Source: Panax quinquefolius (taxonomy: Eukaryota; Streptophyta; Magnoliopsida; Apiales; Araliaceae). From it: a stretch of DNA of 64,000 nucleotides. Below are positions 1 to 11,304 of the stretch, one piece after another. The first letter of the stretch is position 1, and the number at the start of each line of letters is the position of its first letter. The DNA lies in the NCBI GenBank assembly GCA_020205615.1, contig CM035165.1, positions 26,819,544 through 26,883,543 on the forward strand, written 5' to 3'. The notes beneath the pieces are model-generated. The model was not told the origin of the DNA, ran no database searches, and saw only the letters and a program-made list of their open reading frames with translations. Position numbers and translations under genes: made by a program.

Positions 1-1166
1 TCATATGCATCAATAAATAACATTCATCTTATGAATAATAAACATTTAATATATATATTGATATCATTTAATGGGCAAATTTAGTTAGTATAAAATCTAT
101 TTTTGAATCAAAATAAACTCCTTTATTTTAATCCAAATTTAAATCAAAATAAAACTATTTTATTTTAATTTATCCAATTTGAATAAAATAAACTATTTTA
201 TTTTAATCAAAATAAACTTCTTTATTTTAATTAATTATGGAATCCAATTCCATGTAAAAAAAAATAACTCCTTTATTAAAGGAAACACTTTATTCTCTTT
301 CCTATTCACAAATAAACTCCTTTATTTTGAATAATATGAAATCTTATTTCATATCTAAATAAACTCCTTTATTTAAGGAAATTAGGATTCTCTTTCCTAT
401 TCACAAATAAACTCTTTTATTTTAAATAATATGAAATCTTATTTCATATATAAATAAACTCCTTTATTTAAGGCAACATATAATCCAATTTCAACTCCAA
501 TTAGTTATCATAGAATCCAATTCTAACTCTAATTAGTTAGCATGAAATTCAATTTTAAATTAAAATAAACTTTATATTTTAATATAAAAATAAACTTTTT
601 ATTTTAATATTAAAATAAAATTTTTATTTTAATAATAAAATTATTAAGAATATTATATATATAATAATAAAACAAAACCGTTATTATATATATATAATAA
701 ACCGTTATTATCATATATCAAGATCAAACCATGTTCCATTTATTTCCGTGAAGGACCACTTATTTTGCGTGGCTGATGGACTTGTGTGTGGGCGTGACTC
801 ACTTTGTTTAAAAAAAACGTAGGAAACTTCATATATATCTAATATATATTAACATGATGACATGAATCCTATTCATTATCTTATCCTGAGCCACGTGAGT
901 ATTAATCCAATTAACTATACAAACTATCATATATATGTATAATTAACCGAAGCATCAGGCCACCAGCAAATCACGGATACGGCACAACAAAATTAGTTCG
1001 CGAATAACTTTGCAAATTGTTTTTGTTTTTTTTTGTTTTTTTTATTTTTTATTTATAATTTTATACAACAAAATTATGCCCAATTAAATTATTCTAAACA
1101 TATATCAATATATATATCAAATTAAAATAAATAATAATTCGCATAAAGGTTTGGCTCTGATGCCAC
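1..1166 (-). repeat. 5' internal leader of a second copia unit
   Basis: This AT-rich stretch is an imperfect copy of 7159-8239, including the blocks of alternating ATAAACTCC/TTTATTT words and the text next to the PBS. It contains no open reading frame of note. Read on the minus strand it lies directly downstream of an LTR and PBS, so it is untranslated leader of another copy whose remainder is off the left end. Confidence 0.8.
1154..1165 (-). other. Primer-binding site of the left copia unit
   Basis: The minus strand reads TGGCATCAGAGC, one base from the plant initiator-Met tRNA primer complement TGGTATCAGAGC. It sits one base from the LTR end, as expected for a copia PBS. Confidence 0.8.
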
Positions 1167-2977
1167 TGTTAGATTTGTAATATTCAAGAACGCAATCAAA
1201 TTACCAAAATAAGCGAAAACGTGTAAAAATCAGAGTTTAAAATTTTTACAAACCATATACCCGGATCACCCTTTATGCACAATTATTAATTAAACGAAAA
1301 GATATGAAGAACAAGGATCAAACCCTTGAAGATTCGAGCTTCCTCAGGTACAAGTTCACCTCCAATCCTTTTCGCGTTCAACTTGAATCCACCGGGTTTG
1401 GTTCCTTCCTTTGATCAACGTTAGCCACCCAAATGTTTGGCCTCTAGAGGTGATCCACCAAGGAAGAATAAGAATTCAAGAAGATGGGTATTTGGCTCAA
1501 ACCCTAGTTTTCTATCTCTATAGAAAAGAACGTACTCTCCAACAAATTGGAATTATCACGTATTCTAGATATCTGATATAAGACTCCTCTTATAAAGATA
1601 TCAAGTAACCCTTTTAATTAAATGGGCTCCCTAATCTTATTAGGGATAATTAATTAAACTCCTTTAATTAATTTTTCCTCCTAATCCTATTAGGAATAAA
1701 TGAGAGTACTTATATTAAATTAATTCCTAAACTCTTTTAGAAATTAAAATAATAATAATTGTAATAATATTAATAAGACTCCTCTTATTAATTTATATTT
1801 AATATTTCTAAAATATTAAATAATAAATATTAAGCTATTTAATTTATTCTATCACCATAGATTAAATTAAATATACATAACATATTATTACGATTATGCC
1901 ATTAACTTCTTAAATAATTATTCTTCCTTTTATGGTGTGACCCTTTTAGGTTCTCCATATTAAACCTATGTGAATAAATCAATTAGAACAATTCTAATCT
2001 TATTTAAATAAATAAATTAAACAATTAATTTATTTAAATAAATAATATTTATTCTACAATAGGGATAAGCCTCCCTAATGCGATCAACGCGACTTTCCGT
2101 ATAATATAGATTTCAACATTAATCATAAAAGAACCTTTGAGTAAATAGTTACCGTACAATTCAATCCTTCCACCATACAATGTCCCAATTAAATATAAGA
2201 CATGGAATTACTGTCAAGTCTTATTTTATTTAATTATATGTATTTTGACTCTTAAATGCACAACTCAAATAATGCAAATTAGAAACTCCTTTCTAATTTC
2301 ATTCTCGCCGCCAAGGACTACCGGGTTGTCATTTATCGAATCACATAGGACATTTCTCTTCTTTTAATAGAAGTGGTAGATTCTTTATCGTCATACATTA
2401 TCTCCATGTATAACTTATTATACCCAAGCATACCCTTTGATATACCCTAAGAATAAGTCAAAGTATAACTCATCATACACAAGATACTATGATGATCTCA
2501 AGTCCAAGGATCACTTGACTACTATCACTACAGAATTCCTATTGACAAAAAGTAAAACTCCATCGGTATTCCTTAGCGAGCCACGCTCAAAGTGAACTTA
2601 TTCTCTAATAAGCACCTACATACTTGCTTTAGTGTCTCCACACAAATGATCATGAGATCAATCATCCTCATCCAATGAGCAAGCAACGTATGTACCAATC
2701 TATCCGAATTCACTAATCCCCAATTTAGTAATCCAACGATTGGGAACTATTTTAGTTTTAAGCTTTCAAAGAATTTAGATCTCATTAGAATGATCATCAT
2801 CATTATTCTAAAAGCATTGCTTAAAACTATGGGTTTATCACATATTATAAAACAACATCATGTCGATAATTAAAAGCCTTTAATAAATTAATACTTTTTA
2901 TTAATAAATGAATAAGATTGTTTCAAAGTATATGCTTTATCATCAAACATGATTGGCTTGTGTGCATACTACTTTCA
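1167..2977 (-). repeat. Copia LTR, left copy (about 1.81 kb)
   Basis: On the plus strand it begins TGTTAGATTTG and ends GCATACTACTTTCA; read on the minus strand it runs TGAAAG...CTAACA, with TG...CA ends. It matches 8240-10083 over its whole length with scattered substitutions and small indels, so the two copies are the same family but not recent. A PBS adjoins the left end and a PPT the right end, so this single LTR serves two internal regions. Confidence 0.85.
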
Positions 2978-2990
2978 ATCTCCCACTTGC
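2978..2990 (-). other. Polypurine tract of the copia element
   Basis: The minus strand reads GCAAGTGGGAGAT directly before the LTR start TGAAAG. This is the usual position and composition of the plus-strand primer of copia elements. Confidence 0.75.
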
Positions 2991-3895
2991 ACTAAAGCCA
3001 ATCGCCATGGTATCTCATACTCTTCTTCTCTAAGTGACGATTATCCCGCATTGGATAAGCTTTAGTTAATGGATATGTAATGTTGTTCATGAGAGTCCAC
3101 TATCTCTATAGTGATTTCCCATCTTTCAATGATTCTTATAATCAAATGAAAGTGCCACAACACATGTTTAGATCCAAGATGAGACTTAGGAACTATTCCT
3201 AGTTCTGTAATGAACTTTTAATCCAAACAATCAACTTGCAGCTTCATTTATAGCTATATACTTTGTCTTTATCACTAAACCAGCAACTCTTTGCTGTTTG
3301 GAACCTTTCCAATTCACTGCACCACTGTTCAAGGTAACCCTTTACCTTAAAGTGGATTTTTCTGTCGTCTTGGTCTGTCTGAAAAACTTGAGTCTGTTAA
3401 GCCCTCTAGTTTTAATTAAGACCCACCATGAATATGATCACATCCTTAGTGCTGGTTAAGCACTTTAAGATGTTTTTCACTGACTCATAGTGAACTTCTC
3501 CATAATATGACTGATCAACATCAGGTCTCGTACATTTCATTGCATGCATGATTGTCTACTCATGCAACCTCTCTTTTTTAGGAGTCATGGGGACTATTAA
3601 GAGATACACTCCATAGCTCATCGACATGAGACATCTCTTGGAGTTTGCCATGCTAAACGACTTTAGCATCAAATGAATATACGTTCCTTGGGTTAAGTCG
3701 AGCATCCTCTTAAATCTATCTATATAGATTTATATCCCCAATTAAGATACTCTTCCAAATCATTCATGGAGGAATGTTTAGACAACTTTATCTTTACTGA
3801 TTGTAGCATTGGTATGTTATTCCTCATCCGTAGTATATCAACATATAGTACTAGAAATTTCACGACGCTCCCACTGACCCTTTTATACACACTAG
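2991..3895 (-). pseudogene. Copia reverse transcriptase C-terminal part and RNase H, decayed
   Basis: Minus-strand translation, shifting between frames, gives recognisable copia pol. Near 3840-3890 is FLVLYVDILRMRNNIP, the RT catalytic YVDD block with the second Asp lost. Near 3660-3740 are LYR...EDARLNPRNVY and MLKSFSMANSKR, the RT thumb. Near 3450-3500 is SVKNILKCLTSTKDVI. Near 3200-3330 is VNWKGSKQQRVAG followed by IKTKYIAINEAA, RNase H. Near 3000-3045 is EKKSMRYHGDWL, a typical copia pol C-terminus. Many stops and frameshifts make it non-functional. The N-terminal two thirds of RT is absent: the post-integrase linker runs almost directly into the YVDD region at about 3895-3905, an internal deletion. 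It cannot be autonomous. Confidence 0.85.
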
Positions 3896-4720
3896 AAGTC
3901 TTACCTCATCGAATGTAACTCTGGATCATCATCTTCTATGATGTGTACCTCATCATCATCATTCACGATGAATCCATACCTCCTAGGTATCTTTGGTACT
4001 ATTCCGATTTATTTATTTCGGTTGTGGTACAATAGGTCTATCCACAGGTTCCTCTTATTTGACTTATAGTGTTTTGTGGTTCTTGAACTCTTCAAGATCT
4101 ATAATCCTCCCACTAGCCCCTTCAATGATAAACATCTTTATCTTAGAAGGCAGCGTATTTTGCAACAAACACCTTTTGCTAACTAAGATTATAGAACATA
4201 TACCCTAAACTAACTTTAGGTTGTCCCACAAATCGACACTTATAAAATCTTGTCCCAAACTTATCCTTTGAAACCTTTTCACATAAGTTGGACAACCCCT
4301 TATCTTAACATACTTAAGATTAGGAATCCTCCCTGTCCATAACTTTTATGGAGTCTTGAAATTTGGATTTTGAGGTTACCATTTTCATAGATATGCACCA
4401 TTTCTAGGACATTATCCCGTAAGAATACTTTGGAATGTCGGTAAAATCATTATGGACCGCACTATGTCCAACAAGGTACGATTTTTCATTTAGATACATC
4501 AATCAATTATCATGTGATCGTGATGTGTCCATTATGAGAAAACCATTTGAGATGATCTAGAAACTTATTGCATAAGTATTCCTTCCTTGATCCGATCAAA
4601 GAATCCTAATACTTTGCCAATTTGTTTCACTTTTGAATTCTTTGAACCTTTCAAATAATTCACACTTCAGATTTCAAAGAAATACACACATTCAACTCTT
4701 TGAATGATCATCTCCTTTTC
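3896..4720 (-). pseudogene. Copia integrase and post-integrase linker, decayed
   Basis: Minus-strand translation gives FKEFKSETNWQSIRIL near 4600-4660 (integrase core before the second catalytic Asp region). TLLDIVRSIM lies near 4440-4475. LWTGRIPNLKYVKIRGCP is near 4290-4350, then a YVKR block and a match to the copia FVGYPK-type motif near 4215-4250. SGRIIDLEEF lies near 4085-4115 and an acidic linker with EDDDPE near 3910-3950. Order and spacing fit the copia integrase C-terminal half. Several stops and shifts are present. The zinc-binding N-terminal domain was not recognised. Confidence 0.8.
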
Positions 4721-5174
4721 TTATATTATTTTGTTCAATTTATAAAATAATTTTCCACGTAAGTCAAGTATACAAAATCTATTAAGTAATATTTCATTCT
4801 ATACAAAACATTATTATTATAAATAGAACAACAATTGTTCTTAAATATAATACCAAAGATTTCATTGTCCAACAATAAAATGGAAATAATGTTTTCAACG
4901 AGAACTAGAATACAATAACAACTTATCGACTTAATAGATTTGCTCAGTAAGCGATCTTAAACTATAAGTTTCTATGGCTAATGTTGCAACCTTTGCTTCA
5001 TTTCCCACACATAGGATTACTTATATTTGTTTACCTTTTTACTTCTGCTTGGTTCCTTTATAAATCTATATTTATGATAACCAAAGTCGGTATCCAATAC
5101 CCAAGTAGAACCTTGACTTAAAGAAAATTTTATTTTAAATCATGAACAAATTTGTATTCATAACCGAAACTTCA

Positions 5175-5880
5175 CTAAGCTTCTTTGGTTAGCCTCTGCA
5201 AGATGCTTCTCGCAGCTTTCTTTCCAAAGGTCCGAGTGCTTATTGCGGTGGAAGCAAACTCCTTTGCTATCCGTGACGCTTTTGTTCTTATTATCCTTTG
5301 TTTATGCCTTCTGCTTACCTTCTTTGAATCGTTCTTCTTTCGTAAGATCATTTGGCCCCTATCGAAGAAGACTTGATCTTTCTTGGTTGGAAAGTGACTC
5401 TCAATATTTTTCAATATGTTAAGCAAATCAATGAGGGTCGATATCGAGCTTGTTCATATGAAAATTCACAACAATTAATGAAAGGAGTCCGGAGTGAGTG
5501 CAAGATCAAATCTTGGCTCAACTCTCCATCCATGACAAAACTCATTGTCCTAATTGATCAATCAAATTGATAATGTTAAGGACTTTTTATGCATACTATA
5601 GTGCCATTGGCCATTCTAGATCGGAAGAGCTCCTTAGATATCTCGATATCTATCGGTCCTACTTTCCTCACCATCAACTACTTGATGTGCAGGGAATATA
5701 GTAGGAGCATCCATAGTTTCATCTTGACGCTGAAGCTCGTTGCTTCGTGGATGCGAGCATGATGCATTGAGCCAATCAGTGCATCATCTTTCCACTTTCT
5801 AAAAGTAGCAATCTCTTCCTCGGAGGCATTATGCGCAACCATTGCGTAGGATAGGCGATATTAAGGACATAAGATAGCTT
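5175..5880 (-). pseudogene. Copia gag with degenerate zinc knuckle
   Basis: In one minus frame GVCFHRNKHSDLWKESC (about 5200-5250) is a decayed CCHC nucleic-acid-binding knuckle: the second Cys of CX2CX4HX4C is Arg and spacing is lost. Upstream, an 83-residue open stretch (5175-5426) contains MLNILKNIESHFPTKK followed by a Lys-rich linker, as in copia gag before the knuckle. Farther upstream SFVMDGELSQDLILHSLR (about 5480-5535) matches the gag retrotransposon region, and YAMVAHNASEEEIATFRKW (about 5785-5840) the N-terminal part. Frame changes and stops rule out a functional product. Assignment rests on motif order, not a search. Confidence 0.75.
5618..5630 (+). other. 13-base match to a common sequencing-adapter start
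   Basis: AGATCGGAAGAGC occurs exactly here, inside decayed copia gag. The match does not continue into either usual adapter extension. It is flagged as possible library residue and may be chance. Confidence 0.35.
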
Positions 5881-6191
5881 TTTCGACTATGAGAACTATT
5901 CTCAAATTCCTTAACCAATCCGCTTTAATTCGGCCTCGGTTAATTTAGCATCTAATATGCTTCAGTGATGATATTAATTTTGACATTGTAAAAATTACGT
6001 AGAAATGAATTTGTAATTAACAACATTTTAACATACATTCTTTTATTAATTACCAAAATAAATTAGGTCTTGTTTTAAATTGGTATCTCCCACTATTTTC
6101 TTCAAACTATATTACCTCACTTATATAGTTCTAAAAAATCTAATTAAAGATTTGCTAGTGAGAATAAGCATCCCATTTCAAATGTATATAG

Positions 6192-6486
6192 CCTTGTGGT
6201 GACACAACAAACTATATATAAATAAATAGGTAGACAACTTTTGTCAATTACATCAACTATGCAACTCCTTTTCTTTTGCCTCTTAGATTATTTTGATCAA
6301 GTGGTGGCACATCCGAATCAAAATTATCCAAGTTAAGTCCCACCTAGCACTCCATATATTCAAAAAGAAAATACCATCCTTGTGGTGACACAACAAAACA
6401 ATATTGTTCAATTTTCTTTATAAGCATCAAATGTGATAAATTAACATCTTAAATAGTTAATACTTGCCTTGTGGTGACACAACAAA
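6192..6486. repeat. Three dispersed copies of a 20-bp motif
   Basis: CCTTGTGGTGACACAACAAA occurs at 6192-6211, 6378-6397 and 6467-6486 with no mismatch, separated by unrelated AT-rich spacers. The flanking sequence has diverged but the core has not. Confidence 0.85.
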
Positions 6487-7815
6487 CTCATATTAAATAT
6501 TTAATACTCTATTAATTTATCATGCTAGAAGGCGACGTTTGATATTCCAAATATCTTTGAACGCTTAGGACTTAATATAAAAAAATTGAGGGGTTTGTAA
6601 TTAATTGTCTCATCTTGTTTAGCGCGCATGCACATATATATATAAAATACGCATCATATTAATGAACATGCGAAGCATGTTTGCATAATATATAATATAT
6701 ATAGTATAAGCATGCACATATAGAATACTATATTCTACCCTTGATTGATTATGGACTTTTATTCTAGTTTGGTTCACTAGAGCCACCAAGTGAACCAAAA
6801 GGTCAAACCCTAGGGTGCAAGAAATAATATTTAAATATAACTATTACATTTAAACTGGGCTCCTATTACAAAAGCGGGTCTTCAAGCGCTCCTTGCTCCT
6901 TGATCTCCAATTCTTCAAAATTAATTCTAACTATTCCTATTACAAAACTATTTAAAATAAATAGAAACCTTGATCGCCAGCCATCGAGGAAGTACATAGG
7001 AGAGAGATAGAATTTACATTAAGAAAAATTAGAGAAGGCGAGTACGCAGAGACCCCATTTAATAAAACCCCATACATTCATGCATCCAACTAAAATGAAA
7101 TCCAATCACATCGTCAATAAATTCCATAATCAATCCCATTTATTATCATACACATCATCATATGCATCAATAAATAACATTCATCTCTTGAATAATAAAC
7201 ATTTAATATATATATTGATATCATTTAATGGGCAACTTTAGTTAGTATAAAATCTAATTTTGAAACAAAATAAACTCCTTTATTTTAATCCAAATTTAAA
7301 TCAAAATAAAACTATTTTATTTTAATTTATCCAATTTTGAATAAAATAAACTATTTTATTTTAATCAAAATCTTTAATCAAAATAAACTCCTTTATTTTA
7401 ATTAATTATGGAATCCAATTCCATGTAAAAAAAAAATTATGAAAGGAAACACGGATTATCTTTTTCTATTCACAAATAAACTCCTTTATTTTGAATAATA
7501 TGAAATCTTATTTCATATCTAAATAAACTCCTTTATTTAAGGAAAGACTGATTCTTTTTTCTATTCACAAATAAACCTTTTTATTTTGAATAATATGAAA
7601 TCTAATTTCATATCAAAATAAACTCCTTTATTTAAGGAAAAATAGAATCCAATTTCAACTCCAATTAGTTATCATGGAATCCAATTCCAACTCTAATTAG
7701 TTAGCATAAAATTTAATTTTAAAATTAAAATAAACTTTATATTTTAATATTAAAATAAAATTTTATTTTAAAATTAAAATAAACTTTTATTTTAATAATA
7801 AAATTATTAAGAATA

Positions 7816-7829
7816 TTATATATATATAT

Positions 7830-7902
<73 letters not shown>
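7816..7902. repeat. (TA)n microsatellite
   Basis: About 85 bases of almost pure alternating TA, inside the copia leader. The minus-strand open frame across it (Ile-Tyr repeats) is an artefact of the repeat. Confidence 0.95.
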
Positions 7903-7908
<6 letters not shown>

Positions 7909-8226
7909 CTCCTTTCCTTTAATTTCGTGCATGTAAGCTCACTTGTTAACAATTACCAAGGTTTATATATATACACGTAACAAGCTCCTGGACCAGTATA
8001 TATATATAAATTCACCCATCCTACCTCCAGGCTTGTTAAAAAAAAAAACAAAGTGATTAGAAACACGTGAATCACAGTACCGTTTCAAAAGTGGGTTTCA
8101 CGGAAATTGATTACATTTTTTTTTAAATAAATTTTATACAATAAAATTATGCCCAATTAAATTGTTCTAAACACATATCAATATACATATCAAATTAAAA
8201 CAATTAATAATTCGCATAAAGATTTA

Positions 8227-8238
8227 GCTCTGATGCCA
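8227..8238 (-). other. Primer-binding site of the right copia unit
   Basis: The same minus-strand TGGCATCAGAGC as at 1154, one base from the LTR beginning at 8240. Confidence 0.8.
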
Positions 8239-8239
8239 C

Positions 8240-10083
8240 TGTTAGGTTTGTAATATTCATGAACGCAATCAAATTGCATAAATAAAAGGCTAAAGCGTGT
8301 AAAATCGAGTTTTAAAATTTTACAAACCATAAACCCGGATCACCCTTTATGCACAATTATTAATTAAACGAAAAATTGAAGAACAAGAATCATACCCTTG
8401 AAGATCCGAGCTTCCTCGTGTGAAGTTCACCTCCAATTTATTTCGCTTGACTTGAATCCACCGGGTTTGGTTCCTTCCTTTGATCAACATTAGCCACCCA
8501 AGTGTTTGGCCTCTGAGGGTGATCCACCAAGGAATAATAAAGATTCAAGAAAATGGGTGGTTGGCTAAACCCTAGTTTTTCTATCTCTATAGAAAAAGAG
8601 CGTATTTCTCAACATTTGGAATTGCAGTATCTTTTGATATCCGATATAAGACTCTCTTATAAAGATATCGTGTAACCTTTATTTTAATAAAATAAGGTAT
8701 TATTTAATTAAACTCTTTTAATTAAATGGGCTCCTAATCTTATTAGGGATAATTAATTAAACTTCTTTAACTAATTTTCCTCCTAATCCTATTAGGAATA
8801 AATGAGAGTACTTATATTAAATTAATTCCTAAACTCTTTTAGAAATTAAAATAATAATAATTGTAATAATATTAATAAGACTCCTCTTATTAATTTATAT
8901 TTAATATTTCTAAAATATTAAATAATAAATATTAAGCTATTTAATTTATTCTATCACCATAGATTAAATTAAATATACTTAACATATATTATTACGATTA
9001 TGCCATTAACTTCTTAAATAATTATTCTTCCTTTTATGGTGTGACCCTTTAGGTTCTCCATATTAAACCCAAGTTGTGAATAAATCAATTAGAACAATTC
9101 TAATCTTATTTAAATAAATAAATTAAACAATTAATTTATTTAAATAAATAATATTTATTCTACAATAGGGATAAGCCTCCCTAGCGATCAACGACTTTCC
9201 GGATAATATAGATTTCAACATTAATCAAAAAGAACCTTTGAGTAAATAGTTACTGCGACAATTCAATTCTTCCACCATACAATGTCCCAATTAAATATAA
9301 GACATGGAATTCATCACAAGTCTTATTTTATTTAATTATATGTATTTCGACTCTTAAATGCACAACTCAAATAATGCAAATTAGAAACTCCTTTCTAATT
9401 TCATTCGCGCTTCGCCAAGGACTCTTTGGGTTGTCATTTATCGAATCACATAGGACATTTCTCTTCTTTTAATAGAAGTGGTAGATTCTTTATTGATCAT
9501 ACATTATCTCCATGTACAACTTATTATACCCAAGCATACCCTTTGATATACCCTAAGAATAAGTCAAAGTATAACTCATCATACACAAGATACTATGATG
9601 ATCTCAAGTCCAAGGATCACTTGTACTACTATCACTACGGAATTCCTATTGACAGCAAGTAAAACTCCATCAGTATTCCTTAGCGAGCCAATGCTCAATG
9701 AACTTATTCTCTAATAAGCACCTACATACTTGCTTTAGTGTCTCCACACAAATGATCATGAGATCAATCATCCTCATCCAATGAGCAAGCAACGTATGTA
9801 CCAATCTATCCGGATTCACTAATCCCCAATTTAGTAATCCAACGATTGGGAACTATTTTAGTTTTAAGCTTTCAAAGAATTTAGATCTCATTAGAATGAT
9901 CATCATCATTATTCTAAAAGCATTGCTTAAAACTATGGGTTTATCACATATTATAAAACAGCATCATGTAGATAATTAAAAGCCTTTAATAAATTAATAC
10001 TTTTTATTAATAAATGAATAAGATTGTTTCAAAGTATATACTTTATCATCAAACATGATTGGCTTGTGTGCATACTACTTTCA
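8240..10083 (-). repeat. Copia LTR, right copy (about 1.84 kb), outer 5' LTR
   Basis: Plus-strand ends are TGTTAGGTTTG and CATACTACTTTCA, matching 1167-2977 end to end. To the right the sequence becomes CTCTCTTGAGAC, unrelated to the element, so 10083 is a true outer edge. Confidence 0.85.
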
Positions 10084-11304
10084 CTCTCTTGAGACAAAGG
10101 ACTTGGACTCTTGGAAGATCAAAGGACCTGAACATTCTCTCTCAACACTCAGGAAGACTCTTGGAATCCCAATAACCCTAAAAAAACATAATAAGAAGAT
10201 AACCTAGAAATGCGCCATGTCTATAATGTATTTGAGGGATTCTCATGTTTTCCACACGCTGTATAAATCAATAAGAAGATAATTTTGACCAAACAAAATC
10301 ATCACATACGTGATTCACATTATCTAGTTAGGATCATAAGTGATGAATTTTCTAATCCCAGTGTCAGAATTATTTATAAAGTTAAGAGCATGCGGACATT
10401 AATTTGGCACATCCAAAGATTACGAGATCGACTAAGAAATGGATGGAATACTGACAGTACAGCACTATGCATATCATGAATGCATTATTAGACAAACTTT
10501 TCAGACTAATAAACTAGGGCTAAATACAGTTTACTACATCAAGTACCATCATATTAATGATTAAATATTAATACAAAGATTATCAAATATTATATTTTTA
10601 TTTTATAATTTTTAAAAAAACTTAAGTACCAAAAAATTCAATAAATTTTTAAACATACAAAATATATTTTTAACACGAATAACAATAAACTTCTAATCAA
10701 TTGACAAAAGTGTCCAAAATTTAATTAATTAAATAATACCCTTTTTATATTGGAAGAACATATAGAACGTACTTTGAAAAATTAGAGTAGAAGAGAAAGT
10801 ACAAAATAATTAAGTTTTTATTTAGTTACAATGGACTCCATGTAAGTAGATTGATGATTCCCCCCTTCTACTAAATGAAATAAACCATACTTTTGGAGGT
10901 TTAACAGATTTTATATACTAATAATAAAATAACCACATTCTTAAGGTGTTTTAACTTATAAACCATTTGCTTTAGACACGAGTGGTTAGATTATTCGATT
11001 AATTACATATTTTAGTATATTTTTAAAAATAATTATAATAATGGTGCATTCATAAAATAATTACAAAAGTAATACACTTCCCCATATTTATTTACAATAT
11101 TAGTGCAATTAGAATTCCTTAATTTAAGGGATTAGCATCCTTTAATCATGGCCCACGATTATCTCACTTATCTCTTCCCGTTAATTATTATTTTCTTATT
11201 CAAACGCATTCAAACACTGCAGACCATTTTTGATCTCTGTTCATGTTTCTCTCTCTTTTTTCTTCATCGATCCTCTTTTTTCGTACTATAAACCAAAGTG
11301 GCGG
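10084..11304. other. Anonymous AT-rich flank
   Basis: No gene or recognised transposon. A segment at about 10455-10515 recurs imperfectly at about 13163-13220 (see findings). The short open frame at 10285-10479 has no recognisable domain, and I do not call it a gene. Confidence 0.4.

Larger units (their letters stand above)
5881..8226 (-). repeat. Copia 5' internal leader, non-coding
   Basis: This long AT-rich leader separates the PBS from gag. I see no sustained reading frame. It carries three exact copies of a 20-bp motif (6192, 6378, 6467), a TA microsatellite, and from 7159 the text shared with 1-1166. Confidence 0.7.
1..10083 (-). mobile_element. Ty1/copia element in a tandem internal-LTR-internal-LTR arrangement
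   Basis: Two LTRs (1167-2977 and 8240-10083) lie in the same orientation, and each has a PBS-like site immediately on its left. The DNA left of each LTR is also the same sequence: the window start matches 7159 onward. So the order read rightward is internal, LTR, full internal, LTR. A simple insertion would have a PBS next to only one LTR. The protein remnants read on the minus strand in the order gag (about 5180-5880), integrase (about 4210-4700), RT (about 3430-3895) and RNase H (about 2995-3430), the copia order. No clear protease was seen, and 4720-5175 holds nothing I can assign. The right outer edge is at 10083; the left edge lies outside the window, so no TSD can be checked. Confidence 0.85.

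Noticed and set aside
7737..7952. Open minus-strand frame of Ile-Tyr repeats
   Set aside because: Produced by translating the TA microsatellite.
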